A stretch of DNA of 64,000 bases. Origin: Acidimicrobiia bacterium (GTDB lineage: Bacteria > Actinomycetota > Acidimicrobiia > Spongiisociales > UBA11373). Position numbers and translations under genes: made by a program. The notes under the pieces were generated by a model that saw nothing but the letters and a program-made list of their open reading frames with translations, had not been told where the DNA came from and ran no database searches. The stretch spans positions 1-64,000 of the forward strand of contig JBBDMM010000012.1 in assembly GCA_040878325.1 (NCBI GenBank). The letters are read 5' to 3'. Position 1 is the first letter of the stretch. The number at the start of each line of letters is the position of its first letter. Positions 24,446 to 33,508 of the stretch are shown piece after piece.

Positions 24446-26206
24446 TTATCCGGCGAGCTCTCGCGCCTGCTCGATCCAGCGGTCGTCGAGGATGCGCCTG
24501 CCGTATACGGGAAGAACAGCACCCACCAGCTCCACATCTTGGTCGGTGAACTGCGCTATTCGGCGGAATTCGGTGATTCCCATCCCGTGGAGGATGTCCC
24601 GGATCTTCGGGCCGATTCCCCGGATGAGGGTCAGGTCGTCCGGGCCGGTCCTCTCCGGAGGACTCGTAATCCGGGCGATCAGAAGTTCCTTCTCCTCGAC
24701 CACCACTCGCAGCCGGCCGATCCGCTCGAGTAGCGGTGCCGTCGCAGAATCCACCGCCCTCGCCACTCGCTCGCGCAGCAGCCGATCCCATTCTGCGTAG
24801 GTGCGGGTTGTCGCCTCGATCTTGGGCTGCTCGGAGGCTTCGAGGGAGATCCGGCGCTGCATCCGGGCCGACCGCTCCCGTTCGGTGGCCAGAGTCCCCT
24901 TCACTCGCTCGAGCTCTCCCCGCAGCGCGGCCGCCTCGTCATGTCGCTCCAGTTCGACGATCCTCGTGCGGGCCTCGGTGAGGTCGGACTGGAGCCCCCC
25001 TAGATGCTCGAGGACGGCGAGGGCCTCGCCGTGCGCACCCTGAACCCCTATCAGATCTCGCTCGGCGCGGGCGAGCGCGAAAGCGGCATCGTCCCTGGCC
25101 TCGGCAACCGCCTTCACCTCTTCCTCCAGCTGCACGATCCGCCGCTCTCGAGCTTCGACCTCGACATAGAGGCGCTCCATCGAGCCGATCTTGTCATTGA
25201 GTCGGCGGAGCTCGGAGTCGCGGGCCGCCGACAGCGCGGCCAGTCGAGCCTCGAGGTCGGCGATCTGCGCGTCGCGAACCACCAGGCGGGCGGCACCCCG
25301 ATCGGTTTCACGGGCCGCCCGTTCGAACTCGGATGCCCGACCCGTCTGGCGAGCCACTTCCGCGGCGGCGGCGGCGACGCGGCGATCGGCCTCCTCCCGG
25401 ATCTCCTCGATGGACAGCCGCATCCGATCGGCTTCGCTGCGGGCCGTCGCCAACTCCGCGCGGAGGCTCGCCTGCGAACGCTCGTCGACGCCGAGGCGAA
25501 GGGTGAGCTCGGCGATCTGATGGCGCAAGTGCGCTGCCTCCACATCCGGCTCGGGTACGGGGATGGCGGCAAGGGCGGTCTCGAGCTCGGTGATGCGAGC
25601 CGTGGCCGTCGCCAACTCGTCCTCGAGGAGAAGGTGATCGGAGCGAGAGCCGAGGCTTTGGGCCACTTCGAGACGGTGGCGAAGATCCCGCTCGGCGGCA
25701 GCGTGAGTGGCGACCGCATTGCGCATATCGGCCAGTTCGGCGTCGAGGTGCCCGATGCGGTCATCATCGAGCGGTGGCGGCGGAGTCGCCCTGGCCGACG
25801 CGGCGCGTTCGGTCTCGAGGTGGGCGAGCTGTTGCTCTGCGGCCTCGAGCAGGGAGCGGACGGCGGAGATCTCCGCGTCGGCGCTGGCGAGGGCGTCGCG
25901 GACGTCGTCGGCGCCGGCTTCGAGGAGCAGTGCTTCTCGTTCAGAAGCATCGAGGCGGCGCCTCAGCGCGTCGGCGTCAGCCCTCACCTGGGCGAGGAGC
26001 GCAGCCGCAGCCCCCGCCGACCAGGCAGCCTCGCGCTCGCCTGCGGACACGATTTGAATTGGTGGAGGCACTCGAGGCTCGCCGGGCGGGATCGGCGGCG
26101 GGCCGGCGCCATCCCTTTTCCGGCGCGACCGCAGGTAGAGGATCGAGAACCCGCCGAGGAGCACGACTACGGCGACTGCAACGGCGATCGAAACGTCCAC
26201 GGGCAC
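24446..26206 (-). CDS. Large membrane-anchored coiled-coil protein with C-terminal helix-hairpin-helix
   Basis: A 586-residue protein. A membrane helix at about 5-25 (SIAVAVAVVVLLGGFSILYL) is followed by a basic linker, about 430 residues of coiled coil rich in Ala/Glu/Arg, and a helix-hairpin-helix end (LTLIRGIGPKIRDILHGMGI). The HhH motif normally contacts DNA backbone without sequence preference. It could thus tether DNA, for example the nucleoid or a chromosome region, to the membrane (inference). GTG26206 overlaps no gene. The downstream partner at 23902 has a similar anchor. Confidence 0.75.
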   Translation of the reverse strand: MPVDVSIAVAVAVVVLLGGFSILYLRSRRKRDGAGPPPIPPGEPRVPPPIQIVSAGEREAAWSAGAAAALLAQVRADADALRRRLDASEREALLLEAGADDVRDALASADAEISAVRSLLEAAEQQLAHLETERAASARATPPPPLDDDRIGHLDAELADMRNAVATHAAAERDLRHRLEVAQSLGSRSDHLLLEDELATATARITELETALAAIPVPEPDVEAAHLRHQIAELTLRLGVDERSQASLRAELATARSEADRMRLSIEEIREEADRRVAAAAAEVARQTGRASEFERAARETDRGAARLVVRDAQIADLEARLAALSAARDSELRRLNDKIGSMERLYVEVEARERRIVQLEEEVKAVAEARDDAAFALARAERDLIGVQGAHGEALAVLEHLGGLQSDLTEARTRIVELERHDEAAALRGELERVKGTLATERERSARMQRRISLEASEQPKIEATTRTYAEWDRLLRERVARAVDSATAPLLERIGRLRVVVEEKELLIARITSPPERTGPDDLTLIRGIGPKIRDILHGMGITEFRRIAQFTDQDVELVGAVLPVYGRRILDDRWIEQARELAG

Positions 26207-26262
26207 GGGCCGAGTGTACGGAACCCGCCCGCCGCCGGGGTGGGCGGAGTAGCTTCGGACGG

Positions 26263-26757
26263 ATGCGGGTGCGCCTGGCGACGCGGTCTGACCTTCTGGC
26301 GATAGGGAGGGTCGCCGATGCGGCGGCGTGGGAGACCTACTCCGGCCTGCTCAAGCCCGATACGATCGCCCGCCTGCTGTCTCTCCAGTATTCGCCCGCC
26401 GCGGTGCGGCGTCGTCTTCTCCGAGGCGGGATACGAGTGGCAGATGCGGGCCGAGCGGGAGTACTTGGCTTCGCCGACGCCGATGTCGACTCAGGGCAGA
26501 TTCGCCTCGGCGCGATGTCCACCGAGCCCGCCTACCGGCGGAGCGGGGTCGCCAAAGCGTTGCTGGCGTCGGTACGGGCGTCCCACCCGTGGCATCCGGT
26601 TTGCGCCGACGTCCTGCTCGGGAATCTCGATGGCGAGCGCTTCTACGAGTCGCAGGGCTTCGCGCCCGGCGAGGTGATCGAGGGGCGTCTGTTCGACGAG
26701 GAGGTCGTCGAGAGACGATGGTGGCTTGCTCCCCCGATCAGGGGAGCCTCGATTTGA
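26263..26757 (+). CDS. GNAT-family N-acetyltransferase
   Basis: A 164-residue GNAT protein: N-terminal MRVRLATRSDLLAIGRVADAAAW, the acetyl-CoA-binding motif A at TEPAYRRSGVAKALLASVRA (consensus Q/RxxGxG/A) and the FYESQGF segment of motif B. Substrate unknown. It lies 31 bases upstream of adenosine deaminase, which seems to have its own promoter. Confidence 0.83.
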   Translation: MRVRLATRSDLLAIGRVADAAAWETYSGLLKPDTIARLLSLQYSPAAVRRRLLRGGIRVADAGRAGVLGFADADVDSGQIRLGAMSTEPAYRRSGVAKALLASVRASHPWHPVCADVLLGNLDGERFYESQGFAPGEVIEGRLFDEEVVERRWWLAPPIRGASI

Positions 26758-26780
26758 TGGTCCCAATACCTGGCTAGATT
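26754..26780 (+). promoter_or_regulatory. Candidate promoter for adenosine deaminase (TTGATG-15-TAGATT)
   Basis: TTGATG (26754-26759) and TAGATT (26775-26780) are separated by 15 bases, a little short. TAGATT lies eight bases before ATG26789, consistent with a leaderless mRNA. Confidence 0.4.
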
Positions 26781-26788
26781 CCCGCCCG

Positions 26789-27823
26789 ATGTCAGATCTA
26801 CGCAAGTGGCCCAAGGTCGTGCTCCACGACCATCTCGATGGCGGGGTCAGGCCGCAGACCATGATCGACCTGGCGCCCACCGTCGGCTACCGCGACCTCC
26901 CGTCCACCGATCCGGATCTCCTGAAGCAGGCTCTGTATCAGGGCGACGCCACGTCGCTCGAGGAGTACCTCGCCGCCTTCCGGTTCACCTTTGGGGTCAT
27001 GCAGACCCCCGAGGCGATGCGCCGCGTGGCATTCGAGTCGGTCGAAGACCTGGCAGCAGAAGGAGTGGTCTACGCCGAGATCAGGTTTGCACCCAGCCTC
27101 CATCTGCGGGGGGGCATGACGCGGGGCGAAGCGATTGCCGCAGTGCTGGAGGGTTTCGCCGACGCCGAAGAGGCGTTCGGCGTGCCGGCGCGGGCGATCA
27201 TCGACGTGATGAGACAGGATTCCGACTCGATGGACGTGGCGGCGGCGGCAGTGGAGTTCGTTGGACGCGGTGTCGTTGCGATCGACCTGGCCGGGCCCGA
27301 GGAAGGGAATCCGGCGGCTGCCCATGCGAGGGCGATCGAATTGGGGCGATCCGCCGGGCTGCACGTCACGATCCATGCCGGGGAAGGGGCCGGGGTCGAT
27401 TCGATCGCCGGAGCGCTGGCCGTCGGCGCCGAGCGGATCGGCCACGGAGCTCGGATCATCGAAGACACCGAGTGCGTCTCCGGAGAGATCGTCGCCATGG
27501 GAGACGTGGCGATAGAGGTGCACGATCGTCGCATCCCCCTGGAGCTGTGCCCGACATCCAACCTTCACACCAAGATGTACCCGACGGCAGCCGATCATCC
27601 ATTCGGGGCGCTATATCGCGCCGGATTCGTGACGACCCTCAACACCGACAATCGGTTGATGAGCGGGATCGACATGACCCACGAGTTCGAGGTGATCGAA
27701 CAGGACCATGGGTTCGTGGAGGAGGACTTTCGCAGGGTGACCCTGGCCGCCGTCGACGCAGCGTTCTGCGATGAAGCGACCCGGGAGCGGGCACGGGCTC
27801 GGGTCGAATCCGGCTACCAGTAA
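26789..27823 (+). CDS. add: Adenosine deaminase
   Basis: A 344-residue zinc enzyme that converts adenosine to inosine. Metal and catalytic motifs are all present: HDHLDGGVRPQT (residues 13-24), HAGEG with the proton-shuttling Glu, HGARI, and NTDNRLMSG with the metal Asp. The second Asp of the usual TDDP is Asn, as in mycobacterial Add (from memory). With hpt at 34.2 kb the organism can salvage adenosine through hypoxanthine. Confidence 0.94.
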   Translation: MSDLRKWPKVVLHDHLDGGVRPQTMIDLAPTVGYRDLPSTDPDLLKQALYQGDATSLEEYLAAFRFTFGVMQTPEAMRRVAFESVEDLAAEGVVYAEIRFAPSLHLRGGMTRGEAIAAVLEGFADAEEAFGVPARAIIDVMRQDSDSMDVAAAAVEFVGRGVVAIDLAGPEEGNPAAAHARAIELGRSAGLHVTIHAGEGAGVDSIAGALAVGAERIGHGARIIEDTECVSGEIVAMGDVAIEVHDRRIPLELCPTSNLHTKMYPTAADHPFGALYRAGFVTTLNTDNRLMSGIDMTHEFEVIEQDHGFVEEDFRRVTLAAVDAAFCDEATRERARARVESGYQ

Positions 27824-27832
27824 CCCATCGAC

Positions 27833-28636
27833 CTACTGGGCCTCGATCCAGGCGGCCACGGTGTCGATGGCGGTCACGCCGCCCTCCTCGTTGAAGCTCT
27901 CATGTCGGAAGGATGGGAAGAGCACCCTGTTCACTCCCGGCAGAGCGACGAGAGGGGCGCTGATCGGTGGAGGGATGATGGAATCGGCGCCGCCGTGGAT
28001 CACCAGCGTCGGGATCCTCAACTCGGCCACCTGACTTCGTACCCGGCCGGCAGCCAGGAGTGCTTCCCGCCCCAGCCCGAGGGTGGTGCTGTGGTGGTTG
28101 AGCGGGTCGGCGAAGTACCGCTCCCCCACGGTCGCATCTCGGGACAGGCGAGAACCATCGAGGCCGTTCGGAATCTCCTTGTGGGGAACCAGTTGGCCGA
28201 GAATCCGCGCCGCGACCTTCTTGTAGAGCGGCATGGCCGAATCGATGGCCGGCGCCGAGAGCACCAGCAGGTCGGGCTGAGGCCGTTCCGAGAGCGCATA
28301 CGAGGCGGCGATCAGACCACCGAGTGAGTGACCCATCAGCACCACTGGAACGCCCAGGAGCCGAGCGGCATCGAGGTCGCCGACCAGGTCGTCGAGGTAG
28401 TCGTCCCATCGATCGAGGGCGGCGCGCCGCCCGCCGGACCGGCCGAAGCCTCGCAGATCGGTCGCCCGCACATCGTGCCCCCGGGCCGCCAAACCTGCGC
28501 CCACGTGCTCGTAGCGACCTGAATGCTCGGCGAGTCCGTGGACGAGCACAACGGCGGATCGAGGCTCGGGAACGGCCGCCCAATGCCTGGTGAACAGCTC
28601 GAGGCCGTCGTGCCCGGCTCGCGAACCGGTCGTCAT
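27833..28636 (-). CDS. Alpha/beta hydrolase (monoacylglycerol lipase-like)
   Basis: A 267-residue alpha/beta hydrolase with oxyanion motif LVHGLAEHSGRYEH, nucleophile elbow GHSLGG (Ser at about 114), the acid Asp in HGGADSIIP, and the catalytic His in FRHESFNEEGG. The layout fits lysophospholipase/monoacylglycerol lipase. ATG28636 overlaps the gcvPB stop (ATGA), so it is translated with the glycine cleavage genes, though it has no known link with them. Confidence 0.88.
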   Translation of the reverse strand: MTTGSRAGHDGLELFTRHWAAVPEPRSAVVLVHGLAEHSGRYEHVGAGLAARGHDVRATDLRGFGRSGGRRAALDRWDDYLDDLVGDLDAARLLGVPVVLMGHSLGGLIAASYALSERPQPDLLVLSAPAIDSAMPLYKKVAARILGQLVPHKEIPNGLDGSRLSRDATVGERYFADPLNHHSTTLGLGREALLAAGRVRSQVAELRIPTLVIHGGADSIIPPPISAPLVALPGVNRVLFPSFRHESFNEEGGVTAIDTVAAWIEAQ

Positions 28637-30126
28637 GATTCGCGCTCCATGTCCCAGGTGAGAACCGGCTTGCGGGCTGCGAGCGCGTCGTCGGGTCGTG
28701 ACACCGGCGTCTGGTGCGGGGCATGGTGGAGGGATTCCGCATCGGTGACGGCGAGGCGGACGATCGCGAGCAACGCCTCGCCAATGGCCTCGACCGTCTC
28801 CGGGGACTCGGTCTCGGTCGGTTCGATCATCAACGCTTCCTCGACGATCAGGGGGAAGTAGACCGTCGGGGCATGGATCCCGTAGTCGAGGAGGGCCTTG
28901 GCGACGTCCATCGCCCGCACCCCGGTGCGTCTCTTGAGATCGGCCGCCGAGGCGACGAACTCATGCATGCAGGGTGCCGGATAGGGAATCTCGTACGGCC
29001 CGGACACGAGACTGGCGAGATACCGGGCATTGAGCACCGATCGCTCGGCGACCCGCCGCAGACCCGGCCCACCCAGTGCTCGCATGTAGGTCAGCGCCCG
29101 CAGCACGACGAGGAAGTTGCCGTGGTGGCCATGAACCCGTCCGATCGAGGCTGCCGGCATCTCCCATTCCAGCCGGTCGGCGCCTCGCCGGGGCAGCGGC
29201 CCGGGGAGGAACTGAACCAACCGATCGACCACGGCCACCGGCCCTGCCCCGGGCCCGCCTCCGCCGTGCGGAGTGGCGAACGTCTTGTGGAGATTGGAGT
29301 GGACGATGTCGAAGCCCATGTCCCCGGGTCGGGCCACCCCGAGAATGGCGTTGAGGTTGGCGCCGTCGTAGTAGACCAGCCCGTCGACTTCGTGGATGAG
29401 GCGGGCCATCTCGACGATGTCCTCCTCGAAGAGGCCCAAAGTGTTGGGGTTGGTGAGCATCAGGCCGGCGACGTCATCGGTCACCGCGGCTCGAAAGGCC
29501 TCCAGGTCGACCATGCCCCGCTCGTCACTGGGAAGGTGGGTCACCTGGTACCCGGCCAGGGTCACCGACGCCGGGTTGGTGCCGTGAGCCGAATCCGGGA
29601 TGAGGATGGCTCCTGGTCGCCGACCCTGGGCGCGGTGGTAGGCGCGCATGATCAGCAGGCCGGTCAACTCGCCGGCGGCGCCGGCCGGGGGCTGGAAGGT
29701 GGCCCGGGACATCCCGGTGAGCCGGCACAGGATCTCCTCGGCCTCGAGCAGCACCGCCAGGGCACCCTGTGCCGTGTGGGCCGGCTGCGACGGATGGAGG
29801 TTGCGAAAGGCGGGATGCTCCGCCGCCCAGTCGCACACCTTCGGGTTGTATTTCATGGTGCACGAGCCAAGCGGGTACGCCCCGAGATCCACCGCAAAGT
29901 TGCGGTGCGCCAGCCGCGTGAAATGCGCCACCAGGTCCCGCTCCGCCACCTCGGGCAGCGGCGGGGGCGCCGACGCCATTTCGGGGTGATCGATGATCGA
30001 GTCGGGCACATCGAGTGCCGGCAGCGACCACGCTCGCCGGCCCGGGGAGGACAGGTCCCGCAGGGTCGGCTCGGCGCCGCCGCCCATCAGCGGAATCGAC
30101 GTGGCCCGACCGCCGGCTTCAGCCAT
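28633..30126 (-). CDS. gcvPB: Glycine dehydrogenase (decarboxylating) subunit 2
   Basis: A 497-residue PLP enzyme subunit. The PLP lysine lies in NLHKTFATPHGGGGPGAGP, and the DLGAYPLGSCTMKYNP and NPASVTLAGYQVT motifs are as in GcvPB. With GcvPA it forms the P protein that decarboxylates glycine and passes aminomethyl to GcvH. It overlaps gcvPA by eight bases. Most actinobacteria I know of carry a single fused GcvP, so the split form is notable. Confidence 0.95.
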   Translation of the reverse strand: MAEAGGRATSIPLMGGGAEPTLRDLSSPGRRAWSLPALDVPDSIIDHPEMASAPPPLPEVAERDLVAHFTRLAHRNFAVDLGAYPLGSCTMKYNPKVCDWAAEHPAFRNLHPSQPAHTAQGALAVLLEAEEILCRLTGMSRATFQPPAGAAGELTGLLIMRAYHRAQGRRPGAILIPDSAHGTNPASVTLAGYQVTHLPSDERGMVDLEAFRAAVTDDVAGLMLTNPNTLGLFEEDIVEMARLIHEVDGLVYYDGANLNAILGVARPGDMGFDIVHSNLHKTFATPHGGGGPGAGPVAVVDRLVQFLPGPLPRRGADRLEWEMPAASIGRVHGHHGNFLVVLRALTYMRALGGPGLRRVAERSVLNARYLASLVSGPYEIPYPAPCMHEFVASAADLKRRTGVRAMDVAKALLDYGIHAPTVYFPLIVEEALMIEPTETESPETVEAIGEALLAIVRLAVTDAESLHHAPHQTPVSRPDDALAARKPVLTWDMERES

Positions 30127-31453
30127 CGGCGATCACCTCCCCCAGTGCCTCGGCATACCCGTCGAGTTCGGCGCGGGTGCGCTTCTCGGTGACGGCGACC
30201 AGCAGCCCTCCCGGGAACTCGGGATAGTGGTCGGACAGGGGGATTCCGGCGAGGAAGCCCCGCTCCGCCATCGCGGCGATGGCGTCTTGCGGATCGATGG
30301 GCAGCAGCACAGGGAACTCTCGGCCGAAGGGAGCGTCGACCGCAAGGTGAATCCCGCGGATGTCGGCCAGACGGTCCGCCAGGTATCGCGCTTTCAGCAT
30401 CGACTGTCGGCCGACCTCGGCGAGCCCGTGCGGCCCGAGCCAGGCGAGGTGGATCGCGGCGGCGATCGCGTTGAGGGTTTGGTTCGTGCAGATGTTCGAC
30501 GACGCCTTCTCGCGGCGAATGTCCTGCTCGCGGGTCCGGAGCGTCAGTGTGTAGGCGTGCCGCCCCTCCTGGTCGACGGTGGCGCCGACCAGGCGCCCGG
30601 GGATGCGGCGGATCAGGTCCATCGTGGTGGCGAAGATGCCGACGACGGGACCCCCAAAGGACATCGGATTGCCGAGCGGTTGCCCCTCGGCAAAGGCGAT
30701 GTCACAGCCGGCCGCGCCCGGGGTTCGGAGCACACCGAGCAGCATGGGATCGACCTCGGCGATGGCGAGGGCACCGGTGGCCCCGGCGACCTTCACCGCC
30801 GCGTCGTAGTCCTCGATCACTCCGAGACTGTTTGGCTGCGAGAACACCACCGCCGCAGGCTCCGGAGCGGCATCCGACGCCCACGCGGTGCGGCCACCGA
30901 CCATCGGATGTTCCACGACTTCCAACTCTCGTGCCCGGGCGAACGTCGCGATCATCTCGCGGGTCTGCGGATGTACTCCTCGCGAAACCCACACACCCTT
31001 ACGCCCGGTGTGACCCACCGCCAGGTTCACCGCCTCGAGGCCCGCGGATGCGCCGTCGTAGAGGGATGCGTTGGCGGCGGGCAGGCCGGTGAGGTTGGCG
31101 ATCATCGACTGATACTCGAACAGCGCCTGGAGGACACCCTGGGCCACCTCGGGCTGATAGGGGGTGTAGGAGGTGACGAACTCAGGGCGCATGGTGAGCG
31201 CCCTGACCACCGGGGGGAGGTGATGGTCGTAGATTCCCCCGCCGGCGAAGCAGATCAGCCCCGGCGTGTTCATGGCACCGAGGGCGTCGACGTGGCGCAT
31301 CACCTCCAACTCGGAGAGAGGCTCGGGAAGCCCCAGGTCGCCGTCGACAAGGACATCACCCGGCAGGTGGGCGAACAGGTCGGAAGGTTGGTCGAACCCG
31401 AGCGCGGACAGCATCCGGGAGACATCGGCCTCGGTATGCGGCGTGAAGTCCAT
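30119..31453 (-). CDS. gcvPA: Glycine dehydrogenase (decarboxylating) subunit 1
   Basis: A 444-residue partner of GcvPB. It begins MDFTPHTEADVSRMLSALG, has GAGIYDHHLPPVV-like FAGGGIYDHHLPPVVRAL, YTPYQPEVAQGVLQALFEYQ and the C-terminal substrate region SSNICTNQTLNAIAAAIHL, all typical of GcvPA. ATG31453 overlaps the gcvT stop by one base (TGATG). It acts in the cytoplasmic glycine cleavage complex. Confidence 0.95.
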   Translation of the reverse strand: MDFTPHTEADVSRMLSALGFDQPSDLFAHLPGDVLVDGDLGLPEPLSELEVMRHVDALGAMNTPGLICFAGGGIYDHHLPPVVRALTMRPEFVTSYTPYQPEVAQGVLQALFEYQSMIANLTGLPAANASLYDGASAGLEAVNLAVGHTGRKGVWVSRGVHPQTREMIATFARARELEVVEHPMVGGRTAWASDAAPEPAAVVFSQPNSLGVIEDYDAAVKVAGATGALAIAEVDPMLLGVLRTPGAAGCDIAFAEGQPLGNPMSFGGPVVGIFATTMDLIRRIPGRLVGATVDQEGRHAYTLTLRTREQDIRREKASSNICTNQTLNAIAAAIHLAWLGPHGLAEVGRQSMLKARYLADRLADIRGIHLAVDAPFGREFPVLLPIDPQDAIAAMAERGFLAGIPLSDHYPEFPGGLLVAVTEKRTRAELDGYAEALGEVIADG

Positions 31454-32496
31454 CAGGTCACCAGGAACGGAGGATCGACCCTCGACGCCTCGACCCATTC
31501 GCCCCGGATCTCGACCTCGACCGGTGCATCTCCGTCACCCGGGTCGGGGCTGAGGAACCCCATCCCGATGCCGACCTCGAGGGTGGGGCTGAAGTTGCCG
31601 CTGCTGACCGTGCCTGCGGACCCACCCGACCGCAGGAGGTACCCATGGCGCGGCACCCGCCGATCGCCGAGGGCGAATCCCACCAGCCGCTTGGGCAGGC
31701 CCTCCTCTCGTTGGCGGAGGAGGGCGTCTCTCCCGATGAAGTCGTGGTCCCAACCGACGACCCACTCGAGGTCTGCCTCGAGTGGAGTGGTTTCCCGGTC
31801 CAGGTCCTGACCCCAGAGCGGGTACCCCATTTCGAGGCGCAGCGTGTCCCGAGCCCCCAGGCCGCACGGCTCGGCTCCGGCGGCGATGAGCCGTTCGAGC
31901 ACTCCGGTGGCTTCCGAGGCCGCGACGAGGATCTCGGCCCCCTTCTCTCCTGTGTATCCGGTGCCTGCAGCGATGATGGCCCCCGGCTGGATCACCCGGA
32001 AGCGCACGGGATGCGCGCCGATCGCCTGGTCGAGGACGCCGGCGCTGAGGGGGCCCTGCACGGCAAGCAGGGCGGTGCCCTCCCTGATGTCCTCCACGGT
32101 GGTGGCATTGTCGGTTTCGGCGACGAATCGGGCGATCACCTCGTCGGCGTTGCCGGCGTTGGGCAGCACGATGAAGTCGTCCGGAGCCAGCCACCACACG
32201 ATGATGTCGTCCACCACTCCCCCGGCCTTCTCGAGGAGCATCGTGTATTGGGCTCGCCCGGGCTCGACCCGGTCGATGTCGTTGCAGAGCAGCGCGGAGA
32301 CCAGGTCCCGCGCCCGAGGGCCTTGCAACCGGAATCGGCCGAGGTGGGACACATCGAACACCCCACAGCTGCTGCGCACCGCCCGATGCTCGGCGAGGGT
32401 TCCCTGGTACTGCAGCGGCATCAACCATCCGCCAAAGTCGGTGAAACGGGCTCCGAGGCGCTCGTGAGCCTGGTGCAGCGATGATCGGGCGGGCAC
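31453..32496 (-). CDS. gcvT: Glycine cleavage system aminomethyltransferase (T protein)
   Basis: A 347-residue T protein that moves the methylene from aminomethyl-GcvH to tetrahydrofolate. Motifs are LGARFTDFGGWLMPLQYQG-like start, the FDVSHLGRFRLQGP strand, TGYTGEKGAEIL, GLGARDTLRLEMGYPLWGQDLD and the C-terminal barrel. GTG32496 is the best start (VPARSSLHQAHERLG), although it has no visible ribosome site. A palindrome lies 18 bases upstream. gcvPA and gcvPB follow; gcvH is 4.5 kb away in the same orientation. I saw no glycine riboswitch. Confidence 0.93.
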   Translation of the reverse strand: MPARSSLHQAHERLGARFTDFGGWLMPLQYQGTLAEHRAVRSSCGVFDVSHLGRFRLQGPRARDLVSALLCNDIDRVEPGRAQYTMLLEKAGGVVDDIIVWWLAPDDFIVLPNAGNADEVIARFVAETDNATTVEDIREGTALLAVQGPLSAGVLDQAIGAHPVRFRVIQPGAIIAAGTGYTGEKGAEILVAASEATGVLERLIAAGAEPCGLGARDTLRLEMGYPLWGQDLDRETTPLEADLEWVVGWDHDFIGRDALLRQREEGLPKRLVGFALGDRRVPRHGYLLRSGGSAGTVSSGNFSPTLEVGIGMGFLSPDPGDGDAPVEVEIRGEWVEASRVDPPFLVT

Positions 32497-32513
32497 GAAA
32501 CGCAGGTTAGAGC

Positions 32514-32531
32514 CAAGAGTCAAGACTCTTG
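32514..32531. promoter_or_regulatory. Palindrome CAAGAGTC-AA-GACTCTTG upstream of gcvT
   Basis: Perfect eight-base arms with a two-base centre lie 18 bases before the gcvT start codon. The centre is too short for a good hairpin loop, which favours an operator. Parts (AGAGCCAAG, CAAGAC) also recur at 23320, so it may belong to the intergenic repeat family. Confidence 0.45.
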
Positions 32532-32538
32532 AATCTTC

Positions 32539-32970
32539 CTATCCCGCTTCGCTGGCTCCCAGTTTCACCACGTCGACAGGGCCGGGAATCCTGGTGGGGG
32601 CCGGAGCCTCCTCGAGGGCGTCTGGTGGCTCGAGGTCGTACTTGATGAGAAGGTGGAGGAAGTCACGCTGGTAGAAGATCTTGCAGTTGACATGCGGGTG
32701 GTTCTCGCGCAGAAGGCGAACCTTGCGGTTCTTCTTGGTGACGAGCTTCTGATTCATCGTCGTGATCTCGATGAAAAGGTCCTCGTCGGGCAGGTAGAAG
32801 TCGGGGGTGAACCATCCGACCGCATCACCCTGGACTTCGAACTCGATCGGGAAGGACTTCGGCTCGTATTCCCAGGCGATCCCGTAGAAGTCGAGGAGTC
32901 GGGCGAACTGTCGCTCGCTGTCGTGGGCGAACTCGACCAGGTCGGCCGGGGTCTGGAAGTCGACGGTCAG
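32539..32970 (-). CDS. PD-(D/E)XK nuclease-like protein, probable CTG start
   Basis: A 143-residue protein with a restriction-endonuclease-like core. An N-terminal Glu lies in AHDSERQFARLLDFYGIAWEYEP, then TPDFYLPDEDLFIEIT (the PD...ExT core) and KKNRKVRLLREN supply the expected acidic and lysine residues. This layout is known from DUF559- and Vsr-like nucleases; cutting activity is inferred only. There is no ATG, GTG or TTG near the natural beginning. CTG32970 lies one base after the MerR stop with GGAGG six bases upstream. The alternative GTG33096 would overlap merR by over 120 bases. Co-translation with the MerR regulator is likely. Confidence 0.72.
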   Translation of the reverse strand: MTVDFQTPADLVEFAHDSERQFARLLDFYGIAWEYEPKSFPIEFEVQGDAVGWFTPDFYLPDEDLFIEITTMNQKLVTKKNRKVRLLRENHPHVNCKIFYQRDFLHLLIKYDLEPPDALEEAPAPTRIPGPVDVVKLGASEAG

Positions 32971-32971
32971 G

Positions 32972-33445
32972 TCAGGCCTCCAGGCTGGCGGGTAGCGAGG
33001 CGGCTGGTTCGACTGTCTCCGGGAACAGCCTGAGGATGTCGCCTTCGAGCTCCTGCTGGACGGGGCCAACGGCGATGCCGAACACACCCTGGCCACGGCG
33101 GAAGACGTCGACCAGCTCGTCGGCGCTGTGGGCGGCGTAGATCGTGGTGCCGTCCGACAGCAGCGTGACCCCTTCCAGCGGAGTCTGGCTTTGGAGCTGG
33201 TCGCGCAGCAGGTCCATGGCCTGGCGGATCTTCTTGAGGCTCATCCCTGCATCGAGGAGTCGCTTCACCACCCGGAGCTGAACGATGTCTCCGAAGGCGT
33301 AGAGGCGCTGGGATCCCGATCCGCTGGCGGTCTGCAGAGAGGGCTTGAGTAGGTCGGTGCGGGCCCAATAGTCGAGTTGCCGATAGGTGATCCCGACGAT
33401 CTTGCAGACCTGCGGGGCGCGGTACCCCTGTTGTACGTCAACCAC
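32972..33445 (-). CDS. MerR-family regulator
   Basis: A 157-residue MerR protein with the winged helix GYRAPQVCKIVGITYRQLDYWARTDLLKPSL and the recognition/wing QRLYAFGDIVQLRVVKRLLDAGMSLKKIRQAM, plus a C-terminal effector part without metal-binding Cys. By size and place (after DUF151) it matches mycobacterial Rv1830-type regulators. A TTGACA-17-TAACTT promoter and a 14-base palindrome lie upstream, so it may control itself. The nuclease-like gene follows at once. Confidence 0.9.
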   Translation of the reverse strand: MVDVQQGYRAPQVCKIVGITYRQLDYWARTDLLKPSLQTASGSGSQRLYAFGDIVQLRVVKRLLDAGMSLKKIRQAMDLLRDQLQSQTPLEGVTLLSDGTTIYAAHSADELVDVFRRGQGVFGIAVGPVQQELEGDILRLFPETVEPAASLPASLEA

Positions 33446-33483
33446 GACGCCTCCTGACCTTCCCAGAGCTTACACCACCGTAA

Positions 33484-33497
33484 TTCCCGATCGGGAA
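33484..33497. promoter_or_regulatory. Palindromic operator TTCCCGATCGGGAA
   Basis: A perfect 14-base palindrome between the -10 box and the merR start codon, 39 bases before GTG33445. This is a repressor-like position, and it may be the site of the MerR protein itself. Confidence 0.55.
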
Positions 33498-33508
33498 CTA
33501 CCGGCATG

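Noticed and set aside
25004-26305. A 433-codon plus-strand open frame
   Set aside because: It is antisense to the coiled-coil/HhH gene; its Gly/Leu/Arg-rich product looks like shadow coding of Ala/Glu-rich codons and has no family motif.
29993-31810. A 605-codon plus-strand open frame
   Set aside because: It lies opposite gcvPB-gcvPA-gcvT, which have clear conserved motifs; the antisense product has none.
32497-32538. Glycine riboswitch upstream of gcvT
   Set aside because: The spacer is only 42 bases and contains a palindrome; the tandem glycine aptamers need far more sequence.
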